Origin: Paulinella micropora
Taxonomy: Eukaryota > Cercozoa > Imbricatea > Euglyphida
Length of the DNA: 64,000 nt
Assembly: GCA_009731375.1 (NCBI GenBank)
Contig: BJOX01000052.1
Location: forward strand, 1,105,675 to 1,169,674
Direction of reading: 5' to 3'
In this document: positions 19,799 through 31,800 of the stretch, one piece after another
How the letters are laid out: each line of letters opens with the position of its first letter
Numbering within the stretch: the first letter of the stretch is position 1
Position numbers and translations under genes: made by a program
Notes under the pieces: model-generated
Database searches by the model: none
Told to the model about the DNA's origin: nothing
What the model saw: the letters and a program-made list of their open reading frames with translations, nothing else

Positions 19799-20970
19799 GC
19801 CTCTGACTCACCTTCCAGTGTGTCTCCAGCAATTGTCGTTCTCGCTCCCGTGTCCTCTCTCTCTCACTTTCTTCTCGCTTCTTTTCCTCTGCCACCCCCT
19901 CTCCCTCACTTCTCTCCCGCTCCCCCTCCAATCTCGCTCTCTCCTTGCCCTCATCCTCACTGTTCTCGCCCTCTTTGTATCCTTTTCCTTGTACCCCCGA
20001 TCCGCTACATGCTCGCCCCTCTGCCTTCCGCTGTTTTGCATGCCGTTCCCCCTGTCTCTCCTCTATCTCCTCGTCTCTCACCCTCCTTCTGCCTATGTCA
20101 GATCCACATATTCCCGTGTCTTCAAGCTCCTCCCCATCTCGTCCCTTTCCGGGCTCCCGTATCCCGATCCGTCGCCCCGTCGCCGTTGTCGCCTCGCCCT
20201 CCGTTCCCCTGTCATATGTCAAACCCCCATTCCCGTTCGTGATCTCCCCTTCACTCTTTCCTGGCTCACCTGCCGTAGAAACCCCCACGATTTTTACGTC
20301 ATCGTCGCTGTTAGACCTGCGCGGACGCGCTTCCTCTTGCCGCGGAGGTCGCTCCTGTTCATATATGCCATGAGTGCGGTCATGTTCCCGTTCCATCTCC
20401 TCTATCGTTTGTTCCGTACCCGCGATGAATCCCGCGCCCTCCGGCTGTCCCTGTCGCTCTTGTGTTCCCGCTCCAGCCCCTGCAATCAACCCCTGTCGAT
20501 CCGGATGCACATATGGCAAATGAGAGTGTGGTGTTCCGCTTGTACCCGCTGTGTCTTTCCCAACACCCCAGTTCCCGTATATCAAGGGTTGTACCTGTTT
20601 GTCCATCCCCGGTCTAGGCGCCGCCGCATAATTACCCCGACTCCCTCGAAATCCTCCCCGATACTCGTCCCGATAGCCACCCCGCGGTCCTCTCCCGCCG
20701 TCGTTGTCGTTCCTCCGATACCCGTCCCGCATTTCCTCCCGTCGCTCTCCCTCCGTGTTTTTGGGTCGCATGTTGGCTGCCCGGTGGTAGTAACCCTTAT
20801 CCTTTCGCATCCATCCCTTCGCCTTGATATTGGCCTCATTGAACTCCCGCAGAGCCGGGAGTTCCTCTGGCGGGAACATGTCCTCCAACCCTCCTAGCTG
20901 CCACATCCCGTGCCGTACCGCCTCTTTCAACTCCCTATGCCTCGTCTCTGTGTTGCTGCCTGCAAGTGTC
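19776..20970 (-). CDS. Gag C-terminal RGG/charged region (element 1)
   Basis: 384-codon frame starting KEAVRHGMWQLGGLEDMFPPEELP, followed by an RGG/RDG-rich block (GGYRDEYRGGFRGSRGNY), Gly/Gln-rich linker, then a long R/E/G-rich tail. RGG-rich basic sequence suggests nucleic-acid binding in place of a CCHC knuckle, which I do not see. The frame ends just before the protease-like frame, overlapping it slightly. Inferred nucleocapsid-like role. Confidence 0.45.
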
Positions 20971-21002
20971 TAAATTGTCGTGCCACATATTCATCCCGTG
21001 GC

Positions 21003-21971
21003 TCACCTGGCAGTATTCCCAACCAGTGCATAGCGATAGCCGTGTAACATGAGTCCTTGTCCCAGTTCCTGGACCGCAGTGCCCGTCTGGTATACATCGG
21101 TCAGCTCCGAGTCCGGCGGGTACCGTGGCTGCCCCTTTAGCTCCGTGTTCGGCAGAGCCCTGTTATGGATGTTATGGAACTCTGCGTCGAACTTCGCCTT
21201 TTCTCCCCTCGAGGCGCCCAATCTGCATGAAACATTTGCGGCGGTCGCCGCTCCTGTCGTCGCTCCTGGTATCCTCCATCCCCATACCTCGAGCCCCGTG
21301 GTCTATACCCCCCGTCATGCCTTGGCGCCCGATCTCGCCCCCCCTTGCGTGAATTGTCGCGGTCGTCCGCCCCCCCGAAAGCCTCCGCTGCCTCCATAGT
21401 TGAACCCTGCCTGTGGCCACTTCGCTGTCACCGCTGGCGATGTGATCTCATAATCGATCAACGCCGGGTCTTCCTCATGTAATACCCAGCTGACCGGATT
21501 GTAAGTGGTGTTCAACCCCTGCCATCGGGTTTTGCCATCCGGCGTGATATCCGCCAACGCTATCACCTGTGCCGCGATCTCCGGAACCACCGCTTTCGTC
21601 TCTTTATCCTTCCATATCCCCGCCAGAACCATCGGGTATATCTCCTTCTTCTTCTCGTGCAACAGACTGAGCCCCGCGATACTGGCAAAGATGTCCCGTA
21701 ATGCAGTCCTCTTCGTAACCAGAGCCTGTGCCGCGTCCTTCAGCGCCTCTATCTCATCCCCCCTGTCAAGAAGTTGGTGAAACTGGTACACGTCGGCGAA
21801 CACAAAATGAGCGACATCGACCACCACCTTCTTGTTATTCGCCCCTCGCTCCCCGAACTCCTTCCTGAACCGCTCCTCCCATACATGCGTGTCAAGTAAC
21901 CGCGTGTGTTCGTCCCCCGATCCTACCAAGTTGCCCAACAATAGCACACTTGGTCCGCCGCGTCCCCACAC
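21003..21971 (-). CDS. Gag central region (element 1)
   Basis: A frame at 21315-21971 reads an alpha-helical stretch (EERFRKEFGERGANNKKVVVDVAHFVFADVYQF and following), ending in a Gly/Arg-rich segment (NYGGSGGFRGGGRPR). A further short frame at 21003-21221 continues it after a frame change near 21.3 kb. Capsid-like helical part by position; no named domain recognised. Confidence 0.4.
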
Positions 21972-22023
21972 AGTGCCGCTTTTGCCTAACTCCGCAAAGC
22001 CACAATGAACTTACGTACCTTGT

Positions 22024-24663
22024 TCATATACTCATACTCGTGCTGTTTGCTCGCAACCATTGGCCTCTTTCCGTGTTCCTGCAGCACCTGCGTCTTATGG
22101 AGCTGTCCCAGGATCCTCTCCCGTTGTTCTCTACCGTCGATCTTTGACTTGTTTGTGCCACGCCGCCTCCGCTTTTCCCCATTTTCCCCTTCCCTTGATC
22201 TCGATCTGTATTCCGATTCCTCTGAATCCGAGCTCGCCGCTCTCTCCGACTGCATCCCCCTTCTTCTTCTTTTTCTTCCGCTTTTCCGGGGACGCTGTTG
22301 CCGCTTCCGCTTCCGTCGCCGCCATCCGAATCCTGATCCACGTATACCAACCCCGCACACATCCGTTCAGGATGGACAAACCTAAGACCCATTGCCGCAG
22401 TTCCTTCCGTTTTGCCTCCTTTTCCGCATCCGTCGCCGCATCGTTCAACGCCGCTGCCTCTTCCAACAACTTGTGCAGTGATGCATCCCTCTTCTCCATC
22501 CTTGCCCCCACGTCAGTCGGCCCCGCCATATATCCCGCATGGCGTCATACGCCTTGCCCGCTAACCCTCTAAGGCTCCGTGCCCAACCCGTATGGCAATT
22601 CTGTATGAGATCCGCCAGTTCCTCTGCCGGGTTCCTGGAAAACGCCGCGTCCCACCTCGTTATCGCATCCGCCATCTTTGCGGCCGCTGTTGTAACTCCC
22701 GTCTCTGCGCCCCCGCTGCCACACACAACGACTTGATGTCCCCGTTTGATATATATACCCCCTCCTCCAACATCCGATTCATCACGAAATTGGGCAGCTT
22801 CGTTTTATTCACTTTGTCCCGGTAAAACCCAACCCCTATGTACAGCGCTTCCGCCAAATGGATCAGGTCCACCATCATCATCCCCGGCCCATATGTAGGT
22901 TTTCCCTTGGGCCATATTCACGTCGGCCACTGGTCCACCTCGCTGTATATGCCCCCTTCGTCCTCCCTTTTTGTCCACACCTTGTAGTTTTTCGTCGACA
23001 ACTGCCTGTATATCTCCGGTGCCATCTCCGGCGTACGTTGCATCAGTTCGTGGAAGAATAGCGACATAGTTGGTGGGTTCCTCGCATACGTCGGATCCGA
23101 TGCCGCCGGCAGTGCCTCCGCCTTAGCCTCCGTGTACCGCATTGGGTCCTCCCGTCGGCTCGCCTGTGTAAACGGTATCGCGCGAATGGTCGGTCCTATC
23201 CATCCCACGTCCTCGTCGTCTCTTAACTCCGGTGCCCCAGGTTGTGCCTCCATCTCGAATTCTAAAGTATAAAATATATTATGATTGAAACCGTGATCCC
23301 CAAATATACATGTTCCAGTGGCATTATTATATCTGCTTATTTTATATCCTCCCCTGGTCCCCAAGTCCGTGTCTCCCGTTCCTGTCTTGTTCCACCGTTA
23401 TATCCCCGTTTGTTTCCTTTTTGTTTTGTTTTCTGTAAGGCCACTCTTATCTGTATTTACGCTCTGCCCCTTTTCCCTTCCCCTCCGCTTCTCTATATTT
23501 CTTCCCGCATACATTCGTCCCACATCTCCTTAGAGAGGCTACTTCCGCTCCCGTGTCCAGCTTCTCGATCCCCTCTTCCTTCCCCGATACCCCTTCCTTC
23601 TTCTCTATCTCCCTGTCAGATGCTTCGTCCTGGCCGTTCATTGCGTTATTCCGTTCCTTCTCTTCCAGTCTCTGTTGCCTCCGCTCCTTTTCTAAATTCT
23701 CAATCCATGCCCGCGTTTCGTGACTGTCCCAATCCTTGTCAGGTGTGGTTTTCTCCACCCTTTCTATGATACTCCTGATCCGTAGCGGTCCCACAAACAT
23801 TCTCCAGCTGTCCTCCCCCCGGTCCTTCAAAACCTTCACCCACTTCTTCGCGTGTTCCACCTTCCCCTTGGCACATGCCCATGCCGTATGGATTCTCTCC
23901 GCCGTCCATTTCCCCTGTACTTTCGTCAACACAGCCATGAAACTGTATTGGTACTGTGCTTCCTCCGTCATGGCAAACACCTTCCACAAACCCTCGTCAT
24001 TGCTATACCAACGATATTGTAATTCCCACATAGGTCTAATTGCCATCCACCTCGTATCCTGTCGAACTCGATCCGTGTCCATAATCGCTCCCACGCGTTC
24101 ACCCCACCGATATCCCATTTCCTCTACAAACCTTTGAGCCACCTCATCCATCTTATATTCCACTCCCCCTATCTGTCCCAACTTCTTTTCCTCCTCCGAT
24201 ATCCCCATCCTTACTTCCAGTATGATCATCCGATGCCGTATTCTGTCCTAAAGTAGTGACAGGAGGTACTATGTCTTGTGTCTGCCGCCGATCCCTCCTC
24301 CTTCTCTTCCTTCTCCTCTCCTCCTTCCTATCCTCCTCTTCCATTATTGCCCGTTCTTTGCCCCTCAGATACGCCTCCCACTCCACCATCGCCGTAACAT
24401 AGGCCTCCTCTGCCTGTCTTAGATCCCTCGTCTCGTGAAAATGCATTGTCCGTATTAGAAACCTCGTCCTGAACCTGCTCCCGAGTTATAAGATATTCCT
24501 CCTCCCGCTTAGATACCCAAAATGACAACATGTCCCCTTCCTCAGAGTCCTCCTTCTCCTCTGTCTCCTCACTTGTCGCCCCACCTTCTTCGTCTTCTTC
24601 CTCCAAAGCCTCCTTTGTTTCCTTACTCCCCTTCTCCATACCTAGCATAATAGGTCTACTCAA
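22024..24663 (-). pseudogene. Gag N-terminal region, fragmented (element 1)
   Basis: Successive minus-strand frames at 24663-24328, 24446-24153, 24229-23447, 23364-22918, 22881-22445 and 22529-22024 read charged, helical, Gly-poor protein with overlapping ends, consistent with one gag broken by frame changes. The first begins with an acidic stretch (EEEDEEGG) and the second is a K/R/E-rich helix. The ORF at 23447-24229 has Trp-rich helices (WMAIRPMWELQYRWY). No catalytic motif. I infer one degraded polyprotein rather than separate genes. Confidence 0.45.
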
Positions 24664-26285
24664 AACTGAAACTGCACGTCACTACTCAAAACATGAAATT
24701 CCAGATAAATAACTTTCAGATGAATTACTTAATAAAGGTAATAGTATGGAAATACTAAAGTTCAGGACTGAAATTAAGTAATAGTGGCAGAAAGGCAATT
24801 GATTGCATCCGTCTAACTTAGGTAAAATTACTATGATTAGTATTACTACTTGACTAAAACTGAATTAAGAATTCTATTATGCCGGCCCACCCGGTATATA
24901 ATGGTAATACTGATCGTTCCGGTCTGTCGGTTTATCCTTGGTCTGGAGATTACGGAGTCCCTACTTTAGGTATTCCTCAGTCTTCATATCGTTAGTAACA
25001 GTTATCTGTTTATTAAATATCCTACTATCGTAACAATCTGGAGTCGCTAATAGAATAAACGGGGTAGGGAAATTTTCCTCTGTTTCTCGAAAATTTTCTT
25101 TTGAAAAGAGACATCGAGAGAAAAATGGGAGAGGGTGGAATTTTTCTGATGCGCTTCCAGGGGTTAGGTGCTTTTTCTTGAGATGTTTTGGGTCTAGGGG
25201 CGTGCAAACAGGTATGGGCAATGATTTTCTTGAGTTGCAGGGCTGCTTATGGTCTGTTTGTGAGTGGGGCTGGGGTTGCTGACAGACAGGCGTTTTGCGC
25301 TTGACAGCTTGCAGCCAAAGTTGGGAAAAGGTAGGGTTTCATGAGGTGTGAGTGTTTTGATTGGGTCTCTAAATGTGTGGATATACAAAGGAGGCAAAGA
25401 GGAATGATTTTATGCCAAGAGTGTGCTGTTTTCGGCTGGTTTGGTGAGGTGACGAGGGTTGCTGTGATGCGAACACGGGTTGGGGACACTCTCTCTTTCA
25501 TACATACAAGGGTACATGTATGGGAAACTGTGCAGGAATGTATAATTCGTGTTTGCTTCATCAGGGATTGAGCCGTGGTTTTTGGGGGCTAGAGATTCGG
25601 ATGCACTGTTGACTTGGGGTCGGAAGCATGGAAACGGACGCTGAGACGTAAGGATTTTGTGAAGAATCATGCATATTTGGGGGAACGGAGACGTGGGAGA
25701 ACGAAAGAGGAAACAGGAGAAGTCGGGGGGAAAAGAGAAGGGGTTACAACAGGCACGGTTTGGGGGTGGACACGTCGGTCGGAAGAAGGGGGTCAGGAGA
25801 AACAATTTTTCGGAATGAGGAGGTAAGCGAGCGGGTTGCCACCCGTGGGAATGGGAAGGGGTGGGTGACTACACAGGGAACTTGAAAAAAGCTCGGAATT
25901 CCAAGGATAAATGAGGTTTTCGAAGGGGGTAAGTAAATGCTATCATGGAGTAAAAAGAAGTTAACAAATCAGACGGGTATAGCGGACAAAAAGCGTCAGA
26001 GACACGCCAAGTCAAAGGGAGAGATTTGGGGGGTGTTTGCGGACTTTTTACTACATGAGGACTATTGGCTGTTTCGACCATATCACGTACGAGTATGACT
26101 GGGGTGACAGAGAACGTGGAGTGCGTAGAGGATGACAGGGGAACTTGAAGGAGTTGAGGTTTTGGAACAAAGAGGCTGCTGGGGACTTGAAGAGAGTCTA
26201 GAGAGATAGAGAGCACTTGAACGGATGGTAGGGGGAGTGGAAGAGGGGAGTACTGTGGTATGGGGGAAGCAGAGCATGAGGACTT
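24664..26285. other. Intergenic, no supported gene
   Basis: No recognisable gene, LTR termini or RNA gene. From about 25.0 to 26.3 kb the plus strand is strongly G/purine-rich and the minus-strand ORFs there are low-complexity Pro/Phe/Ser translations. It could be the 5' untranslated/LTR part of a gag fragment that starts at 26286. Confidence 0.4.
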
Positions 26286-26807
26286 ATGCAGTACTTTAGG
26301 TGCACGATGGAAAACAAGGAGTCTGACAAGGCGGAGAAGAAGGAGGATATACGGGGTTTAGAGGATTTCTGGCGTGAGAAGTGGGAAGAGGAGAACGAAG
26401 AGGGAGAGAGGGGGATGTGGATGAAAGGGGAGATACGCATAGGCAAGGATGTATACAAGGAGGTGGTAGCGACAGATAAGGAATATGAAACCTTGCGGGA
26501 ACAAACGTTAGAATGGGAAAGGAAGAAGGGGGCCTGCCCTCACGAGCTCGAAAGGAGACGGGATGCAATGAACAGGGCAGAGAAGGCGAAAATATCGACC
26601 TTGATGCTGGCTGAAATGAGATGGGCACGATATGTGTGGAACCAAGACGTAAGGAAAAACCGGCGACGGTTCAGGGAATATTTGCAGTCTCTCAAACGGG
26701 AGAGATGGGAATATGCGGAGCCTAAGAGGGAAGAGAAGCGGGGGAAACGAGACAAGGATGAGGAGGCGGAGGTGGCGAGAGCCCGGAAGAGACAGAGGAG
26801 AGGATAA
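26286..26807 (+). CDS. Gag-like charged helical fragment
   Basis: 173 codons, almost entirely K/E/R-rich helix (ELERRRDAMNRAEKAK, LAEMRWARYV), ending in a basic tail (RARKRQRRG). Its style, and a weak RD...AE..A match, resemble the N-terminal gag frame of element 1 at 24153-24446, but in opposite orientation. Probably a solo gag remnant of a related element. No functional motif. Confidence 0.3.
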   Translation: MQYFRCTMENKESDKAEKKEDIRGLEDFWREKWEEENEEGERGMWMKGEIRIGKDVYKEVVATDKEYETLREQTLEWERKKGACPHELERRRDAMNRAEKAKISTLMLAEMRWARYVWNQDVRKNRRRFREYLQSLKRERWEYAEPKREEKRGKRDKDEEAEVARARKRQRRG

Positions 26808-27170
26808 ATGCACGAAGGGTCACACGTGAGTGATGTGTCACTTTTCCTTCCTTTCACAAAGGGCAATGACTGATTAAAGATTGTCTCTGCATTCAGACTT
26901 GTCTCTTTATTAATACTGTGACCGGACACATGGCTTCACCGCCAAGAACCCTACTAACCTCTGTATGAACCGCAAAGCATTAACTGCTTAAAGGTTATGA
27001 AGCATTGATTGGCTCGGGGTTCAGTCCGCACAACGAGACAGTGACAGAGACTTTCTCAGTAGATCTATACCTGACATTTCCACAAAACTGAGAACGGAAT
27101 GTGCGCTCTGTGAGACTAACTTAATAATCTGCCGTATACTAGCTATAGCTTACAGTAAGTAGATAAATAC
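26808..27170. other. Intergenic, nothing recognised
   Basis: 363 bp without ORF or structured element that I can support. It forms the left flank of the AT-rich viral insertion. Confidence 0.4.
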
Positions 27171-27224
27171 ACATTTTTGGGGGGTGTTTTTTTTCGTGCC
27201 TCAAAAACCCCCTTCCAAAAATGT
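27171..27224. repeat. Hairpin at the left border of the PLV
   Basis: ACATTTTTGG plus a G-run and T-run is followed after about 11 nt by a near-complementary A-run/C-run ending CCAAAAATGT, giving an imperfect hairpin of about 20 bp stem. It lies precisely where the AT-rich viral composition begins. It could be a remnant of a terminal repeat; no partner is seen at the right end, which is truncated. Confidence 0.5.
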
Positions 27225-27414
27225 ATCGTCCTTCCTATTGATAGTTTAAACAATCAATACTAAGCCTCAAAACAGCAAAATAAAAAAGATTTTTTTTTTT
27301 AAAATACAAGAAAGCAAAATAAATAAATTCGTTTTCCTCTACTTCAAAAAAAAAAGGATTAGCGAACAACTTCTCTATTCCTTTTAAAGAATAGCGAAAA
27401 ATATATTTATGTAA

Positions 27415-27579
27415 ATGGAAGACTATATAAGACCTAATTCTAAACAACTATACAAGCAAATCAACAGAGATAAAATAAACAAGAAAGCAAAAGAAAAAAT
27501 AAAATGTGAATGTGGAGCAGAAGTATCAAGAGCGAATTTATCAAGACATAAAAAAACACACCAATATCACAATCAATAA
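27415..27579 (+). CDS. 54-residue CxCG zinc-finger protein (PLV)
   Basis: ATG at 27415, TAA at 27577-27579. N-terminal half is Lys-rich. The C-terminal half has C31-x-C33-G, then H45, H49 and H52, with x(11) between C33 and H45. The same C-x-C-G-x(10)-H arrangement ends the GIY-YIG protein and occurs in the next ORF. Likely a small zinc-binding, nucleic-acid-binding protein; role in the virus unknown. Confidence 0.5.
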   Translation: MEDYIRPNSKQLYKQINRDKINKKAKEKIKCECGAEVSRANLSRHKKTHQYHNQ

Positions 27580-27824
27580 ATTTTACTACTATAGGTATTA
27601 CTATAGCACACTTATCTTTTTATTTTGCTATAAATATTTCATAATTTTTTTTTTATAAAAGTTGTCCAAAACTGCGAAAACACAAAAACATTTCTGCGTT
27701 TTCGCATCCTCTCAGAAAAAACCACGTGATAACATTTTTAGCCGTCTATAGTGCCACCAATTATTAAATATCAAATCGGACTTTATCCGTTTCTATTTTT
27801 TTTATATAGTATATATATATGTAA

Positions 27825-28082
27825 ATGTCAAACCAGATTGATGAAAGAAAACAATTAAGAAAACATAAGAGAGCAGAGTATGTAAAAGAAAAGAGAAAAC
27901 AGACTTATGTATGTATATGTGGAAAGACATTGAAAATATTCAATAAATACACACACGAAAAAAGTCAATTCCACAGAGACCACTTCGCAGAAAAACAAGA
28001 AATTATGATAGGCGGAAAACCTTGTAAATTAACTATAAGAAGAGATGATGACATAGAAAGATATTTTAAAAATAAAATGTAA
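27825..28082 (+). CDS. 85-residue CxCG zinc-finger protein (PLV)
   Basis: Basic N-terminus, then C30-x-C32-G-x(10-11)-H44-x(5)-H50, then a short C-terminal segment KLTIRRDDDIERYF. The ligand spacing is the same as in the GIY-YIG protein tail (C135/C137/H149/H155). A TATATAGTATATATATAT tract lies 5-24 nt before the ATG. Probably DNA- or RNA-binding. First of three small plus-strand ORFs ahead of the polymerase. Confidence 0.55.
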   Translation: MSNQIDERKQLRKHKRAEYVKEKRKQTYVCICGKTLKIFNKYTHEKSQFHRDHFAEKQEIMIGGKPCKLTIRRDDDIERYFKNKM

Positions 28083-28434
28083 AACCGTTTAAAGAAATAA
28101 ATATTATTACTTATATATAATATGTCTTCTATAATGATACAAGCGGACAAAGAAATGAAAGAACTATACAACTTACATTTTCCAGAAGTATTAGCGGACG
28201 ATAGAAGGATTAAGAAATACACAAAAAGAGAAGTGCTTCAGAGATATAGTAAGGCATTCAAGTTTTGGATTGAACAAAGGAACAAAATATTGGAAGAACC
28301 TTCAACCACATTGAATATACATAAATGGCGAATTTGTGAAGAAGCAATCGCACAACTTAAATTACGGTCTATGATATTGTTGAATAAAAAATAAAATGTA
28401 AAACCATTTAAAGAAATAAATATTATTACTTATA
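28074..28434 (+). repeat. Direct intergenic repeat pair flanking a PLV ORF
   Basis: 28074-28115 and 28393-28434 share AAAATGTAAAACC(G/A)TTT followed by AAAGAAATAAATATT and ATTACTTATA, with one substitution seen. Each overlaps the stop region of one ORF and leads to the next. Likely a shared terminator/promoter junction or a short duplication. Confidence 0.7.
28122..28394 (+). CDS. 90-residue hypothetical PLV protein
   Basis: Charged, predicted helical, without recognisable motif (KRE, WIEQRNK, AIAQLKLR segments). Start supported by TTATATATAA directly ahead of the ATG at 28122. It is preceded and followed by copies of the same 42-nt intergenic sequence (28074 and 28393). Confidence 0.45.
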   Translation: MSSIMIQADKEMKELYNLHFPEVLADDRRIKKYTKREVLQRYSKAFKFWIEQRNKILEEPSTTLNIHKWRICEEAIAQLKLRSMILLNKK

Positions 28435-28440
28435 ATATAC

Positions 28441-28500
28441 AAAGATTTTGAAAAAAATCTTTGAGCAAAAAGGTTTTGCGAAACTTTTTATAAAAGTTTC
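28441..28500 (+). repeat. Triple-hairpin intergenic element, copy 1
   Basis: Three consecutive stems: AAAGATTTT / AAAATCTTT, GCAAAA-AGG-TTTTGC, and GAAACTTTT-TAT-AAAAGTTTC. A second copy in the opposite orientation lies at 34811-34857 between the capsid and fibre genes, with loops and base pairs altered but stems kept. It ends two bases before the ATG at 28502. Probable transcript-end/start signal. Confidence 0.7.
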
Positions 28501-28501
28501 A

Positions 28502-28678
28502 ATGGGTAGGCATAAGAAATATCTCACACTAGAGGACAAACGAAAGGCTAACAATGAAAAATCAATGGCTTATTATATTAAGCACCGCGAAGAAGTAAAT
28601 ACAAGAAGAAAGGAAAAATTGAAAGAACGAAACAGGAAACTTAAAGAGTATGAAGAAATGAAGGCGAGAGGAGCATAA
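28502..28678 (+). CDS. Small basic PLV protein (MGRHKKYLT... type)
   Basis: 58 residues from ATG 28502. The longer frame from 28448 reads through the triple hairpin and is rejected as the true start. The sequence begins MGRHKKYLTLEDKRKANNEK and is then K/R/E-rich with AYYIKHREEVN. Short basic proteins of this look are common in PLVs and giant viruses and may bind DNA; the function is unknown. Confidence 0.5.
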   Translation: MGRHKKYLTLEDKRKANNEKSMAYYIKHREEVNTRRKEKLKERNRKLKEYEEMKARGA

Positions 28679-28837
28679 AATAAAAAAACAAACAAAAAAA
28701 CAAAAAAATTATTTTTTGTCATAAATAAATAAAATGAATTTCGTATTAAAGGTAAGACAATTTATATTTATATATTTCGGTAAAACAATTTAATTTATTT
28801 TATTATTTTTATATCCACACTTATATAAAAGTAAAAT

Positions 28838-31800
28838 ATGCCACCACCCTTACCGCCCAGACCGACGAAGGAAAATGTAGAACTAGCAAAGGTAAGAGCG
28901 AATTTGAGGAAAACTACAACTAGAGAGAGCAAGAAGGAATTCAAAGTAGTTGAGTTAAAATCTAGACGAGATAATAAATCAAATTCTCTCACATATGAAC
29001 GAGCAGGGTTAGATATAAATTTTTACGATACTGACAAATTAGAGCACGAAGTATTACTCCCTATATTGTTAGATGCGAAGAGAAAAGGGATGACAAGAAA
29101 TGCCGATGTCAATGTTTCACTTACATATATAACGGAATCAAAAGAATTTAACACCTATTTTAAAAAGAAATCTTTTAATTCTTTTCAAATAAAGGATTAT
29201 GATGCTTTCATTGAAATGTTAAACGAATTTAACATAGATAATATTCAGGCTTCAGGTTCTGGTTATGACAGAATTATTGAATATGCTAAAGTTGTAATAT
29301 TTCAAGAGAGCGGTGGAGGATGCTACGAAGGAAAGAAAAAATGTAAAAAAACAAAAGCAGAGGAAAGTATATTAATTTCTCCCGCCAGCAAAAATAATAA
29401 CTGCTTGTTCTTCCTTTGTAAAGATATTCTTAATATTACAATTATTAACAGAAAAAGATGTAATCACATAAGAGAGCAATTAGATCTTTCTAAAGATTGT
29501 CCTATTCCATTCTCTATCGCCTTACAAATCCTTAATAAATACATAAAAGAAAATAAGACATACGAAATTACGAATGCTTATACAAAAGAAACCATAAGAA
29601 CAAATGATATTGGAGAAGAAGCAGACATTATGATTTACTTAGATAATAATCATTATTTCAGTTTAATCAAAAGATATAAAAACAAATGTGAAAAATGTTT
29701 GTATGAATATTACGATAAGCACACATGCAATCCGAAAAGAATAATTATGCTAATACTAGAATTCTAAAGAATGGTCAGCGACATTTATTAACTAATTTCT
29801 ACCCAGAAAAATATAATAATAAAGATGAAATCCTTCATTACGACTTAGAAACTTGGAGAAACAAATTGATTGCTTCAGGGTTTGATATTCACGATTGCTA
29901 TATCGTCGGATATACACAAGGAAAAGAGGGATTTAAATATTATGCTGGTAAAGATTGTATTTCAAAATTTCTTGATTTACTTCTAGAAAGAGGAAGAAAA
30001 TTAAAGGAAGAATGGGAGAAGACAAAAATACAAGCACCAGCGAAAAAAGTAGGAGGAGTAAGAAAGGGAAGAAGAAAAGAAAATGAAGAACCAATTCTTT
30101 ATGTAAATGGTTTTAATGGGGCCAACTACGACCACTACTTCATTTTACAAGAATTGATAGAAGAGGAATTAAACCGAAGTCGTCAAAAAAAATAACGGAT
30201 CAATTATCTCTCTGGAGTTTGAAAATATTAAAATCTGGAGTTTGAAAATATTAAAATGTGGGATATGTGTAAGCACACTCAAGGAACCTTAAAGGATAAC
30301 TTAGAAAATATGAAGTGTGAGACATTAAAAGGAGACTTTAACCACGACGAGGCTACGACATGGGAAACGATGACAGATGAATTAAAAAAATTAATGTCTT
30401 GAATATCTTAAGTGTGATGTTATGGGTTTGAAAGAATTCTATGACAAGTTTAACTCAGAGATATTTGAAAAACATCCAGTTAATCTAACTTCATATATCT
30501 CAACTTCAAGCCTTGCTTTCAATATTTGGAAAAAAATGATTGACGGAAAGCATGATGTAAGACTTCCAACAATAGAACAAGAAAAAGCCTTTAGAAAAGC
30601 AGGAGCACGGACATACCCGAGTAAAAAGAGATTTATTTCAAATCAACATAATGATTACATAAATGGAAAAATCTCATTTGACGAACTGACGGATTATTTA
30701 ATTGATGCGGATGTTGTATCACTTTATCCGACTGCGATGCTTAATCTCTTTATGGTCGGACAAATAAAAGAGGGGATAGCACCTTTTAATATTAATAATC
30801 TCCCAATCGGTATTTACAATGTTGATTATATATCTCCTAAAAACTTACTTCATTCAAGGGCCGGTCAGCGAGATAGAATGGGATCATTAAAATGGAACCT
30901 AACAGATATGAAAAACCAATGGATTACATCTGTAGATATTGAAAATATGTTTAAGGAAGGTTATGAGATAACAATTCATAAAGGCTATTACTCGGAAGAA
31001 GCGGAACCAGTATTCAATGAATACATTCAGGAAATGTTTAAGGCTAAAAAGACTAGCGAGAAAGGCACACCGCAGTATCTATTAGCAAAACTATTTATGA
31101 ATTCGTTATATGGTAAAATGATACAACGACCTATTCCGACTAAAACAGAATATATAACAACTAATGATGGATACTGGAAATTCTGGAATAAACACTACAT
31201 CTCAGATGTAGTTGAATTCACAGATACTGATGGAAAAAAATTATGGCACGCTTCCGGAATTCCCATAAATGAAGTTCTGGTTGAAGATAGCATAACGAAA
31301 CCTTCTCACTACGGAGCATTTATATTAGCATACAGCAGACGAATTATGTATAATTTACATAAAAGAGGCCAATCCGAATAGAGAAGTAGAAGACGACTTT
31401 TATTACACCGATACCGATAGTTTGATATTACACGTGAATTCGGCTAAACTTATTAAAAGGTTGGGTGATAAATCTCTCGGGGGTATTACTGACGATTTAG
31501 GAGATGGATGTAAAATAATAAAAGGAATATGGGTAGCCCCAAAATTGTATATGTTAGAATTTACGACCAATGAAGCAATGATACCTTCATTAACCAATAA
31601 TGATTTAAAACATAAAAGCAAAGGAGTTCATATCGTTGAATGCTACGAAAATGAAGGAGTTAAAAAAAGATATTATCACTTAAGAGGTAAAGGCTTAAAT
31701 TAAAAAAAGTTAAACCCAGAAATTTACGAAAAAATGGATAATGGAGAAAGTATTGAAAATTGTAGAGATTTCCAAATGAAGAAAATCCATATGAGTAGAA

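Larger units (their letters stand above)
14780..24663 (-). mobile_element. Decayed Ty3/gypsy-type retroelement 1
   Basis: On the minus strand the order is gag-like ORFs (24.66-19.8 kb), retropepsin-like protease, reverse transcriptase, RNase H, integrase (zinc domain then DDE core), ending at about 14.78 kb. Integrase downstream of RT/RNase H is the Ty3/gypsy order. I could not find matching LTRs: the sequences left of 14.78 kb and right of 24.66 kb do not match each other by eye. Several nonsense codons and frame changes show it is no longer intact. It is related in pol, but not visibly in gag, to the plus-strand element at 38-46 kb. Confidence 0.85.

Noticed and set aside
14018-25200. LTRs for retroelement 1
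   Set aside because: Compared flanks by eye and found no matching direct repeats or TG...CA ends that I could defend.
28448-28501. Longer start for the 76-codon ORF
   Set aside because: The extra N-terminal codons are encoded by the triple-hairpin element; a second copy of that DNA lies in non-coding sequence, so the ATG at 28502 is preferred.
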